DNA of 64,000 nucleotides, from the NCBI RefSeq assembly GCF_000769405.2, contig NZ_CP053439.1, positions 3,716,001-3,780,000 of the forward strand, given 5' to 3'. This document shows positions 54,878-63,611 of the stretch, piece by piece. Under the pieces are notes generated by a model. That model saw nothing but the letters and a program-made list of their open reading frames with translations. It searched no databases and was not told where the DNA came from. Position numbers and translations under genes: made by a program. Numbering within the stretch: position 1 is the stretch's first letter; each line of letters starts with the position of its first letter. The DNA is from Rhizobium brockwellii (GTDB taxonomy: Bacteria > Pseudomonadota > Alphaproteobacteria > Rhizobiales > Rhizobiaceae).

Positions 54878-55945
54878 ATGTGGGGTTGGCGCTCAGTATC
54901 AGTCGCGACGCTTTGCATCGCGTTAAGTGGCGCATGGCCGGTGATCGCCGCCGAGCCGGTTGGCCAGGCTGTCGTCATCAAGACGCAGGTGACGGGACAG
55001 AGCGGGCCGATCGAGGTCGACACCAGCGTCCATCGCAACGAGCGCATCAAGACATCACCGTCGGGGCTTGGCCAATTCGTGTTTCGTGACGGCACGAAGC
55101 TCGCGGTCGGCTGGGGTTCGTCGGTCGTGATCGACAAATATGTCTTCGATGATTCCCAATCGGTCAAGAAACTCACCATCAGGGCGGCAAAGGGTACATT
55201 CCGCTGGGTCAGCGGCAATTCCAACTCCTCGGCCTACCAGATCCTGACTCCGGCCGGCACGATTGGCGTGCGCGGCACCGCTTTCGATTTCTACGTCGGC
55301 CCGGATGGCACGACCGCCGTCGTGCTGCTGAATGGCGCTGCCCGTTTCTGCGGCCCGGGCGGCTGCCGGCAGTTGCAGCAGCGCTGCGATTGCGTCGTCG
55401 CCAAACCGAACGGCGATATGTCGGCGGCACGCCGGGTCGATCCCAGCATCCTCGCGACGCTCGGAAATCAGCGCGCCCTACCCTTCCTCTCCGGCAATCA
55501 GCGACTTGCGGGCGGCATCGGCATGCTCGGCGGCTGCAATATGGCGTCAGCCGCGCCGGAAAGAAGGGACAGAAACCGGCCGCCGCCTCCGGCTTCGCCC
55601 GATCCACAGAAACAAGATCCGCCGCAGAAACAGGCCGAGCCACAAAAGGAGCGGCCAAACAAGCCCGATAAGCCGCATCACGACAAACCGCACCATGATA
55701 GGCCGCATCACGACAGGCCGGATAGGCCCGACAAGCATGATGGGCATGACAAGCCGGACGGACATGGCCGGCATGACAGTCATGATAGGCCGGGAAATCA
55801 CAGCCAGAATCACGGGAATGACCGGGATCATCGAGGACACGACCGCGACCATGGCGGAGATCGTGATCACGATAAGGATCGTGATCGAGATCACGACAGG
55901 GATCGCAACCATGACAAGGGCCGGAGTTTCAACCGTAACCGCTGA
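54878..55945 (+). CDS. FecR-domain secreted protein with charged repetitive tail
   Basis: A 355-residue protein with a signal peptide (about residues 1-24, cleavage after VIAA). FecR-like core about 30-160: GQAVVIKTQVTGQSGPIEVDTSVHRNERIKTSPSGLGQFVFRDGTKLAVG... and TPAGTIGVRGTAFDFYVG. A cysteine cluster (RFCGPGGCRQLQQRCDC, about 171-187) follows. From about residue 238 the tail is low-complexity, made of Pro/Lys/His/Asp/Arg repeats (for example KPHHDKPHHDRP) that could bind metal. It converges with the CHASE2 cyclase gene, 5 bp away; FecR-type proteins are often paired with such cyclases. Start uncertain: ATG 54842 or GTG 54818 would be longer. A TTAATTAACC motif (54844-54853) upstream resembles a CtrA half site. 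Confidence 0.8.
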   Translation: MWGWRSVSVATLCIALSGAWPVIAAEPVGQAVVIKTQVTGQSGPIEVDTSVHRNERIKTSPSGLGQFVFRDGTKLAVGWGSSVVIDKYVFDDSQSVKKLTIRAAKGTFRWVSGNSNSSAYQILTPAGTIGVRGTAFDFYVGPDGTTAVVLLNGAARFCGPGGCRQLQQRCDCVVAKPNGDMSAARRVDPSILATLGNQRALPFLSGNQRLAGGIGMLGGCNMASAAPERRDRNRPPPPASPDPQKQDPPQKQAEPQKERPNKPDKPHHDKPHHDRPHHDRPDRPDKHDGHDKPDGHGRHDSHDRPGNHSQNHGNDRDHRGHDRDHGGDRDHDKDRDRDHDRDRNHDKGRSFNRNR

Positions 55946-55950
55946 CGCCT

Positions 55951-58122
55951 TCAGTCAGCCGCGCTCTTCTCGAAGCGATCAGGCACTTCGCGAAAATGAT
56001 CGGTCCTGCCGGAGATCCGCTGATAGAATTCCGCCAAACCGCCGATCACCTGCACCGCCCGGAGCTTTGCCGTGCCGAGAAGCTTGCGGGTGTTCTTTGA
56101 ATGCGAAAGCAGGGCCTGCATCAGTTGCTGGTGAACGACAACAAGTGCTGCAAACTCGGCAGATGCTGCAACGCGCTCGTCGCCGACGACGGCGAGGATC
56201 TGCGTTCGGCTGCTTTTGCCCTTGAGCGGGATGGCACCGGCCTCGATCAGCGCCATTCCCCGCACCGACCTTGCCGTGCTGTCGGATATCAGAATATCGA
56301 AGCCGACCTCTTTGCAGCATGATTCCAGCCGCGCCGCGACGTTGACGGCATCACCAACCGCCGAATAGTTGAAGCGCGTCTTGGCGCCCATATTGCCGAC
56401 GCAGGCAAGGCCGGTATGGATGCCGATGCCGATCCCGACCTCCTGTCCTGGCCCGAAGCCGAAGGCGTCGCCGGCGTTCAATTCGGCCAGCGTTTCGCGC
56501 ATGGCAAGTGCTGCGCGAACGGCCTTGGTTTCATGATCGGCCACATCGATGGGCGCATTCCAGAACGCCATGATCGAATCGCCGATGAACTTGTCGAGCG
56601 TGCCTTCATTGGCCACCACATGGCGGCTCAGCGCATCGAGCAACGTGTTCAGGAACGCGACGACATCCGCCGGCGCCAGCCGCTCGCTGATCTCTGTAAA
56701 GCTCCTGACGTCGACAAACATCACCGTCAGTTCGCGATCGTCGCCGCCAAGGCGCAAAGCGTCGGGGGTATTCTCGATGCGGTGGAGCAGCGATGGAGAA
56801 AGATAATGCCCGAAGGCGCGCCGCACCGCGCGCCGCTCCCGGTCGATCACCAGGATCCGGAACGAGGTGGCGGCAAAATGGATGATCGATCCGCTGACGA
56901 TCGGAGCCAGCGGATCGAAGAGAAGCCCCGCGTAAAGAAACGACAGCCAGGACGCCACCAGCGCCATCGCCGTGATCAGCAGGCCGCAGACCAGCGCGAC
57001 GGCCGGGCTGACGAAGGTCGTCACCACGACGAGCAGGCATCCGACCACCGCGATCGTCAGGATTTCCAGCCCGTCCGCCCAGTCGGGCCGCGACAGGAAA
57101 TGGCCGGAGAGGATCTGCTCGACAGCCTGCGCATGCAGCGAAACGCCGGGAACGTTCTCACCAAGCGCGGTGACGCGGATGTCCTGCAGGCCGGCCGCCG
57201 ATGTGCCGACGAAGACGATGCTACCGTCGATGGCGGCGGCGACATCTGGAGAGACCCCTTCGGCCGCAAGCACCTGCCGGGCGGATATATAACGCTCCGC
57301 CCGGTCGGGAGTGACATAGAGCCAAAGCTCGCCTGCCGCCGTCAGCGGCACGACGAAATCCCCGATCTTTACCGATGTCATGATACCGGCGCGATCGGGC
57401 GCGCCTGATAGCACATAGGTCGATGCCCCCTGTGCGACACGCAGCGCCTCGATCGCGAGATTCGGATAGAGCTGCTCGCCGTCGGTCAGGAACAGCGGCA
57501 CCGCCCGCACCACCGGCGAGGGATTGCCGGGGTTGAGGCTGATATGGCCGAGCCCAGCCGCATTGGCCTCCAATTGCGGTCTGAGCGGCGTCGAGGCGCC
57601 GAGATAGGGCGGAGCCGAGATAGGGCTTTCGCCGGTGAAGGCAAAGCCCGCCTTCACCGGCGGCCGGTAGTGGCCTTCATTGGAAAGGCCGAAGCCGAGC
57701 ACGACGGGTTTTTCGACAGTCGATCGAGCGAATATCTCGTCGTTATCAGGCAGTTTCTCTGCAAGCGAAGGGTCTATCCCCGCGACGTCGCGGACAACAT
57801 TGCGCGGTGACAGCCGGTCCGGCTCGGCGAAAAGAATATCGAAGGCGATGGCCGATGCGCCCATCTCCGAAAGCCGGTTCACCAGCAAGGCCATCCGGTC
57901 GCGCGGCCAAGGCCATTGGCCGAATTCGTGCAACGAGGCCTCGTCGATGTCGATCACGCGCACCGGCATCGGCTCGAAGGTCCTGGGAACCAACCGCTGA
58001 TACTCGTCGAAGGTCACGCCGCGGATCAACTTGAAGATCCCGGGATCACTTGCTCGAAGGATCGTCAGCGCAGTCACGATCGCCAGGCCGAGAACGACAC
58101 CGATTTGCTGCGCGCGCGTCAT
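55951..58122 (-). CDS. Adenylate cyclase with periplasmic CHASE2 sensor
   Basis: A 723-residue inner-membrane class III cyclase. Helix 1 (about 8-26) is followed by a large CHASE2 sensor domain in the periplasm (about 30-340; VRVIDIDEASLHEFGQWPWPRDRMALLVNRLSEMGASAIAFDILFAEPD), then three helices (about 360-435), then the cyclase domain (about 480-660) with metal Asp in VMFVDVRSFTEISE, FIGDSIMAFWNAP, and GDAVNVAARLE. It synthesises cAMP in response to an extracytoplasmic signal. ATG 58122 is chosen; a further ATG at 58203 would add a 27-residue Arg/Cys-rich extension. Confidence 0.92.
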   Translation of the reverse strand: MTRAQQIGVVLGLAIVTALTILRASDPGIFKLIRGVTFDEYQRLVPRTFEPMPVRVIDIDEASLHEFGQWPWPRDRMALLVNRLSEMGASAIAFDILFAEPDRLSPRNVVRDVAGIDPSLAEKLPDNDEIFARSTVEKPVVLGFGLSNEGHYRPPVKAGFAFTGESPISAPPYLGASTPLRPQLEANAAGLGHISLNPGNPSPVVRAVPLFLTDGEQLYPNLAIEALRVAQGASTYVLSGAPDRAGIMTSVKIGDFVVPLTAAGELWLYVTPDRAERYISARQVLAAEGVSPDVAAAIDGSIVFVGTSAAGLQDIRVTALGENVPGVSLHAQAVEQILSGHFLSRPDWADGLEILTIAVVGCLLVVVTTFVSPAVALVCGLLITAMALVASWLSFLYAGLLFDPLAPIVSGSIIHFAATSFRILVIDRERRAVRRAFGHYLSPSLLHRIENTPDALRLGGDDRELTVMFVDVRSFTEISERLAPADVVAFLNTLLDALSRHVVANEGTLDKFIGDSIMAFWNAPIDVADHETKAVRAALAMRETLAELNAGDAFGFGPGQEVGIGIGIHTGLACVGNMGAKTRFNYSAVGDAVNVAARLESCCKEVGFDILISDSTARSVRGMALIEAGAIPLKGKSSRTQILAVVGDERVAASAEFAALVVVHQQLMQALLSHSKNTRKLLGTAKLRAVQVIGGLAEFYQRISGRTDHFREVPDRFEKSAAD

Positions 58123-58408
58123 GATCTCACCGGGTGTGCCCTCCCACGGCCGGCAGGGCGACCCGCACCTGCCGGCAGACAGGCTACGCCGCTTTGCTCC
58201 CAAACGCCATTCGCAGATGCATCCCGGGCGCTCTCTTTTCAGCCTCCCGCATTTCGCTTTCCGGCGAACGGCAGGGAACCGTCTTCAATACGGCCACGCC
58301 CCCAGTTTTCGCCGGCCTTTTGCCTGGATGAAAGGGCTTCAAACTTGCCCGGCGCGCGGTGAAATGCTCTTGTAACAATCGAAAATCGGATGCTCTTTCG
58401 AGAGAAGG

Positions 58409-60010
58409 ATGAAGGTCGCCGTGATTTCCGAATCCGCCGCACGCCGAAGCGGCTACTGGCTGATTGTCGTCGTGCTGGCAATGCTCGCCGGGCTGCCGCT
58501 TGCCGTCTGGCTTGATATCAGCGATCTCTCCGGCAATACCCTGCGGCGCCAGGCCCGCGACATGAGCTCGCTGATATCGAGCATCCGCTCCTATTATTCC
58601 ACGAATGTTGTGGGGCGCGTTCTGGCCGCCCATGCCAGCGGCGCGACCGAGGGCACGGTGGTCTCCCACAACTATGCGAATATTCCAGGCGCCATCCCGC
58701 TGCCTGCCACGCTTTCCCTGGAGCTCGGCGACGTCATCAAGGAGCAGCAGGCCAATATCACCTACCGTTTCGTCTCCGACCTGCCGTTCAAGAGCCGCGC
58801 ATCCCACGAGCTCGACGACTTTGAGAAAAAAGCGCTCGCCGCGTTGCGCGCCAATGCGCAGCAGACGCTGAACGATCTCACCCGCGTCGGATTGACCGAT
58901 ACCTTGCGGTTCATCACCCCCGTCGTCATGGGCCAGGCCTGTGTTGCCTGCCACAATACCCACCCCGAAAGCCCGAAGACCGATTGGAAGCTGGGCGATG
59001 TGCGCGGCATTCAGGAAGTCATCATCCGGCAACCCTACGCGAGCAACGTCTTCGCCTTCAAATACCTGCTTTGCTATTTTCTTTTCGTCGCCGTCATCGG
59101 CATCAGCTTCATTGTGCTCCAGCGGCAACAGACGCGCGCGATCCATAGCGCCAACAAGGATCTGGAAGCGGCGAACGAATTCCTCGCCAGCGTTTCGATG
59201 AAGATTTCGCGCTATCTCTCGCCGCAGATCTACAAGAGCATCTTCTCCGGGCAGAAAGACGTCGTCGTCCATACCGAGCGCAAGCGCCTGACGATCTTCT
59301 TCTCCGACATCAAAGACTTCACGGCGACGACCGAGCGCCTGCAACCGGAAGCCCTGACGGAGATGCTCAACGAATATCTGACCGAGATGTCGAACATTGC
59401 CCTGGAGCATGGCGGCACGGTGGACAAGTTCATCGGCGACGCGATGCTGGTCTTCTTCGGTGATCCCGAAACCAAGGGCCCGGAAGAGGATGCGAAAGCA
59501 TGTCTGCGCATGGCCGTCGACATGCAGCGCCGTCTCGGCGAACTCAAGGACAGATGGCGCAGAAACGGCACCGAAGAGCCTTTCGTCGTCCGCATGGGGG
59601 TAAACAGCGGCTATTGCAACGTCGGCAATTTCGGCAGCAACGACCGCATGGACTATACGATCATCGGAGCGGAGGCCAATCTCGCAGCCCGGCTGCAATC
59701 GATCGCCCAGGGAGGAGAGATCGTCATCAGCTACGAAACCTACGCGCTGGTGAACGAAATTGTCGACGCCCATCCCCTGCCGCCGATCACGATGAAGGGC
59801 ATACAGCGCGAGATCGTACCCTATGCGGTGGATGGGTTGACGCTCGGTGCGAACCACAAAAGCCGCGTTCTCAGCGAGCACCTCTCGGGCCTTGACCTGC
59901 ATTTGGATATGAGCCGGCTGGAGCCTGCCGATCGCCTCCGGGTCAGGACGGCTCTCAAGGAGGCGATCGCCGCACTGGACGAAACCCTGCCCGAAACCGC
60001 CGGATCGTGA
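58409..60010 (+). CDS. Class III cyclase with periplasmic DUF3365 c-type heme domain
   Basis: A 533-residue protein. Helix 1 spans about residues 16-35. Then comes a periplasmic Tll0287-like (DUF3365) domain (about 40-210) with a CXXCH heme c motif, C178-V-A-C181-H182. Helix 2 spans about 216-238, followed by a short linker and the cyclase domain (about 290-470; FFSDIKDFTATTERL, GGTVDKFIGDAMLVFFGDP, IGAEANLAARLQ). The heme suggests a redox, O2 or NO sensor for cAMP synthesis. It is divergent from the CHASE2 cyclase with 286 bp between. ATG 58409 fits MKVAVISESA with GAGAGAAGG just upstream. Confidence 0.9.
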   Translation: MKVAVISESAARRSGYWLIVVVLAMLAGLPLAVWLDISDLSGNTLRRQARDMSSLISSIRSYYSTNVVGRVLAAHASGATEGTVVSHNYANIPGAIPLPATLSLELGDVIKEQQANITYRFVSDLPFKSRASHELDDFEKKALAALRANAQQTLNDLTRVGLTDTLRFITPVVMGQACVACHNTHPESPKTDWKLGDVRGIQEVIIRQPYASNVFAFKYLLCYFLFVAVIGISFIVLQRQQTRAIHSANKDLEAANEFLASVSMKISRYLSPQIYKSIFSGQKDVVVHTERKRLTIFFSDIKDFTATTERLQPEALTEMLNEYLTEMSNIALEHGGTVDKFIGDAMLVFFGDPETKGPEEDAKACLRMAVDMQRRLGELKDRWRRNGTEEPFVVRMGVNSGYCNVGNFGSNDRMDYTIIGAEANLAARLQSIAQGGEIVISYETYALVNEIVDAHPLPPITMKGIQREIVPYAVDGLTLGANHKSRVLSEHLSGLDLHLDMSRLEPADRLRVRTALKEAIAALDETLPETAGS

Positions 60011-60187
60011 CCGGATATCGGGCAAGCGTGATTTTTCCGCCCGCCTCCCATATCCATATGGACTTCCCGTATCCGATCTGCTATTTCGCATCACCAATCG
60101 CAAGGCCCCGGCCGCGCGAACGTCATTGTTTTGCCTCTGGCCGCTGCGCCGCCTCCGGCATCAACCAACCAAAGGAACGTGATTCTC

Positions 60188-60403
60188 GTGCAGGTACTTG
60201 TCCGCGATAACAATGTTGATCAGGCTCTCCGCGCTCTCAAGAAGAAGATGCAGCGCGAAGGCATTTTCCGCGAAATGAAGATGCGCGACTATTACGAGAA
60301 GCCGTCGCAGAAGCGTGCTCGCGAAAAGGCCGAGGCTGTTCGTCGTGTTCGCAAGCTGGCCCGTAAGCGCGCCCAGCGCGAAGGTCTGGTCGCAGCACGC
60401 TGA
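60188..60403 (+). CDS. rpsU: 30S ribosomal protein S21
   Basis: A 71-residue ribosomal protein: [40 protein letters not shown] and a basic C-terminal tail. It sits near the anti-Shine-Dalgarno end of 16S rRNA and helps initiate translation. GTG 60188 gives the family's normal N-terminus; a GTG at 60179 lies close to the AAGGA site and is also possible. Codon use is skewed to the high-expression set (CGC, AAG, GTT). Confidence 0.96.
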   Translation: MQVLVRDNNVDQALRALKKKMQREGIFREMKMRDYYEKPSQKRAREKAEAVRRVRKLARKRAQREGLVAAR

Positions 60404-60538
60404 GCGTTTCCGTCGTTTTTTCGACGCTTTCAGATGCATTGTGGCGGGGGCGATCGGTTCGCCGCCGCCTTTTTTAGTTTGCCGCTGAAGATCGCATATC
60501 CGTGCACCGGATATGCCGCATGGGGAAAGCGAGCCCGA

Positions 60539-61408
60539 ATGGCTGTCAACACCTTTAATCCGTCCCGCGCTTTGCGCTTGCAGAAAACTGCATCCCTGCC
60601 CGCTTTGGCGCTGGCGGCAATGTTCGGCCTCGCCGGCTGCGAGACGACCAATACCACGGATGCCGTGATCCGCATCGACAAGGCGCAGGGCTCGGAAGAG
60701 AACATCGCGTCGCTGACGGCGGTCATCAACGCCAATCCGAGGGATCCCGAAGGTTACAACGTCCGTGGTTCCGCCTATGGCCGCGCCGGCCAGTTCCGCC
60801 CGGCGCTGAACGATTTCAACACGGCATTACAGATCAATCCGCGGTTTTTCCAGGCTTACGCCAACCGCGCTCTCGTCTATCGCAACATGGGCCAGCAGGC
60901 CCAGGCGATTTCCGATTACAATGCCGCCCTGCAGATCAATCCGAGCTACGACGTCGCCTATATCGGCCGCGGCAATGTCTATCGCATGGCCGGCCAGGAT
61001 GATCAGGCTTTCAACGATTTCGACAAGGCGATCCAGCTCGGCACCACCGATGGCCGCGCCTACCACAATCGTGGCCTGATCTATCAGAAGCGCAATCAGC
61101 AGGATAAGGCGATCGACGATTTCTCGAAAGCGATCTCGCTCGCGCCGAATTCGCCCGAGCCCTATAATGGCCGCGGCATTTCCTATATCGCGCTGAACGA
61201 CGACGACAACGCCTTTGCCGATTTCAACCATGCGATCGAGCTCAACGGCAACGTCGCCGAATCTTGGGCCAACCAGGCGCTCGTCTACGAACGCCGCGGC
61301 GACAAGGCGAAGGCCGCCCGCTCCTATCGGCACGCAATCGGCCTCGATGCGAAGTACCAGCCGGCTCGCGACGGCCTTGCTCGCATCGGCGTCGCCCCAG
61401 CCGGCTAA
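60539..61408 (+). CDS. TPR-repeat lipoprotein
   Basis: A 289-residue protein with an N-terminal signal ending in a lipobox, LAGC (Cys about residue 34), so anchored to a membrane by lipid. Six or seven TPR repeats follow from about 65: YNVRGSAYGRAGQFRPALNDFNTALQINP, then similar units to GDKAKAARSYRHAIGLDAKYQPARDGLARI. TPR lipoproteins scaffold periplasmic complexes; the partner is unknown. ATG 60539 is chosen because the signal peptide starts there; an upstream ATG exists at 60434. Located between rpsU and the HWE kinase, with 135 bp before it. Confidence 0.85.
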   Translation: MAVNTFNPSRALRLQKTASLPALALAAMFGLAGCETTNTTDAVIRIDKAQGSEENIASLTAVINANPRDPEGYNVRGSAYGRAGQFRPALNDFNTALQINPRFFQAYANRALVYRNMGQQAQAISDYNAALQINPSYDVAYIGRGNVYRMAGQDDQAFNDFDKAIQLGTTDGRAYHNRGLIYQKRNQQDKAIDDFSKAISLAPNSPEPYNGRGISYIALNDDDNAFADFNHAIELNGNVAESWANQALVYERRGDKAKAARSYRHAIGLDAKYQPARDGLARIGVAPAG

Positions 61409-61778
61409 AGACATCATCGGGCGGCCCGCAACCGCCTCTTGCCGGTCGCGCCGCCTATCGCAGATGTCGGCCAAGGCATTGATGATTCAAGCCAATCTTC
61501 CGGCCGCTCGATGTCATCGAGGTGATAGCGTGCTAACCCGGGGGAGGAAGCGACGCTGCCGCAAAGCCGGTCGCACCGCCTTGCAAAGACAAGCCGAAAA
61601 AGCGTCCATCATCGTCGATGGCCTGTCATAGTGTGTTGCAACCTGCTCTCGCTCCCCCTAACATGGACCTGCTTCGATAGCCCGCTATCGGATGTTCGAA
61701 CACGTGTTGGGGGCGGTTTGCGAGAGATGCGGATCTTTGCTTTCCTGGCCGCAGGCGAAAACCGTTGCGGGCCACGCG
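61409..61778. other. Intergenic region upstream of the repeat
   Basis: 370 bases after the TPR gene with no gene that I can support. Small frames lack ribosome sites. The promoter for the HWE kinase may lie in the following repeat-bearing part. Confidence 0.4.
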
Positions 61779-61885
61779 CATTACAGCGTCGCGCGTCTTT
61801 TCAGACGCGCAAAGAACACTATAGCCCTTTGAGTTGCTGCATGATTTTATCCTTAAATCGATTCCGATTTAAGGAATTATGCGAT
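61779..61885. repeat. Structured intergenic repeat (family 1, copy B)
   Basis: Hairpin 1 is GCGCGTCT/AGACGCGC (61791-61810). The linker is CTATAGCCCTTTGAGTT. An outer stem GCATGATT/AATTATGC (61839-61846 with 61875-61882, one G-T) encloses CCTTAAATCG/CGATTTAAGG (61851-61860 with 61865-61874). Same layout as 18001-18093 with altered but still paired bases. It ends 12 bp before the kinase ATG, so it is part of the kinase leader. Confidence 0.8.
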
Positions 61886-61897
61886 GTGGCGTAATAG

Positions 61898-63550
61898 ATG
61901 AAAATCGTCACACTGTTTTTTCCCAAGGCTTCGATCGGCACCTATCTCGTCGCCATGGCAGTGGCGATCGCACTGCCGATCTTCGCCTTCGTGGCGCTGC
62001 TTCTGCTGCAGCTGGAGGACAACCAGCGTTCGACGCTGAAGCGCGAGACGGCACAGGACGCGCTTGCCCTTTCACGCATCATCGACCGCCAGCTTCAGGA
62101 CATGGCGACGACGCTTCGGCTGCTTTCGAGTTCGCCGGAACTTGAAAACGGCAATCTCGCCTCCTTCCACGAGCGCACGGAAACCGCCCTCAGAGACAAT
62201 ACGCTTTTCGTCATCGCCGTCGACCGCACCGGCCAGCAGCTGCTGAACACGCGCCGGGCGTTCGGCACGCCGCTCGGCAAGACGGCGAACATGACAGCCT
62301 TCGAAGCGGTCATGGCTTCCGGTCGCATCGAGGCATCAGACGTCTTTCGGGGCCGGACCAGCGGCGAATGGGTCTATAACGTCACCCTGCCCCGGAAGAA
62401 TGATCCGGTCGCAGCCCTCATCATCACGCAGGACGCCAAGGATCTGGGCAAGCTCGTGACCACCGAGGGCCTTGCGCCCGGCTGGTCGGCCGCCATCATC
62501 GATGAGAGCGGCCACGTCGTCGCGGCCACCGGCCCTGCCAACCTCGAACCCGGCACGCCCTTCGACCCGCGTATTCTGCCGGCGCTCACCGTGTCCCGCG
62601 GCGTCTTCCAGGACGAGACAATCCTGCCGCACATGCTCCTCGGTTATGCCCAGATTCCCGGTTGGTCGTGGAAGACGGTGATCTGGGGACCCATCGCCCA
62701 GGCGTCGATCCTCAGCACCTGGCGTTTCCTCATCATCGGCGGCGTGGCACTGGTGCTCGTCGCCGTGCTGGGCGCTTATGCCGTCGCAAGACAGGTGCGC
62801 ACCACCATTCGCGATATCGCCGAAATGGCGAACCGCATGGGCGAAGGCCATATCGTCTCGCCGGTCGAGACCAGCGTCATCGAGGCGAACCAGGTGGCGA
62901 TTGCCCTTTCGAATGCCTCTTTCGATCGTAGCCAGACCGAGGACCGGCTGCGTTTCGTCATGCACGAGCTCGTCCACCGCACCAAGAATCTTCTGACGCT
63001 TGCCCAGGCAATGATGCGCCAGCTCGCCAAGCAGTCCGACAGCGTCGAGTCCTTCCGCGCCGCCGTCGCCGACCGCCTCGAGGGCTTGGTGCGTTCGATC
63101 GAGCTCCTGACCAGCGAACAATGGGGAGGCGTGTCGCTGCGGCGGGTCGTCGACATCCATCTGCAGGCCTTCCCGCAATCGCGCGAGCAGATCGACATCA
63201 GCGGCGAAGACTTCGTGCTGAAGCCGGATGCCGTGCAGAATCTCGGCCTCGCCTTGCATGAACTCGCCACCAATTCGGTGAAATACGGCGCGCTTTCCGT
63301 ACCGCAAGGCCGTGTCCGCTTCGAATGGCGCGACGTCAGCGAGGAGGACAAGCCGGATGCCCTGCTTCGCTTCACTTGGGAAGAGCGCGGCGGCCCGCCG
63401 GTCACCGAGCCATCGCGCTCGGGCTTCGGCACGACCGTTATCAAGGCCCATGCCGCCTCCGCCTTTCGCGGCACGGTCGAGATCGATTTCCGGCCCGAAG
63501 GCTTGTTGTGGGTGCTGACGGCGCAGCGCGCGACGTTGGTGCGGGACTAA
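61898..63550 (+). CDS. HWE-family sensor histidine kinase
   Basis: A 550-residue inner-membrane kinase. Helix 1 spans about 13-36. A periplasmic sensor (dCache/PAS-like, about 40-265) follows. Helix 2 spans about 275-295, then a HAMP-like segment. The phosphotransfer helix is HELVHRTKNLLTLAQAMMRQ (356-375), with H360 the likely acceptor. HELATNSVKYGA is the N-box, and WEERGGPP gives the W-x-E that names the family. In alphaproteobacteria such kinases often feed the PhyR general stress response. It follows a structured repeat directly. No phyR or nepR gene is in the window. Confidence 0.92.
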   Translation: MKIVTLFFPKASIGTYLVAMAVAIALPIFAFVALLLLQLEDNQRSTLKRETAQDALALSRIIDRQLQDMATTLRLLSSSPELENGNLASFHERTETALRDNTLFVIAVDRTGQQLLNTRRAFGTPLGKTANMTAFEAVMASGRIEASDVFRGRTSGEWVYNVTLPRKNDPVAALIITQDAKDLGKLVTTEGLAPGWSAAIIDESGHVVAATGPANLEPGTPFDPRILPALTVSRGVFQDETILPHMLLGYAQIPGWSWKTVIWGPIAQASILSTWRFLIIGGVALVLVAVLGAYAVARQVRTTIRDIAEMANRMGEGHIVSPVETSVIEANQVAIALSNASFDRSQTEDRLRFVMHELVHRTKNLLTLAQAMMRQLAKQSDSVESFRAAVADRLEGLVRSIELLTSEQWGGVSLRRVVDIHLQAFPQSREQIDISGEDFVLKPDAVQNLGLALHELATNSVKYGALSVPQGRVRFEWRDVSEEDKPDALLRFTWEERGGPPVTEPSRSGFGTTVIKAHAASAFRGTVEIDFRPEGLLWVLTAQRATLVRD

Positions 63551-63556
63551 GGCCCC

Positions 63557-63581
63557 GGAACAATCGCTATCTCCACCCGTT
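63557..63581 (+). promoter_or_regulatory. EcfG-type general-stress promoter
   Basis: GGAAC (63557-63561), 16 bases, CGTT (63578-63581). It matches the alphaproteobacterial sigma-EcfG consensus GGAAC-N16/17-CGTT exactly and lies 30 bp upstream of the DUF992 gene. Confidence 0.7.
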
Positions 63582-63611
63582 TCGGACAGGTCATTCCAAA
63601 GGAGAAAGACC

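Noticed and set aside
55670..55940. Short repeated DNA units resembling a repeat array
   Set aside because: Units are of irregular length without spacers, remain in frame and encode the FecR protein tail; not a CRISPR array.
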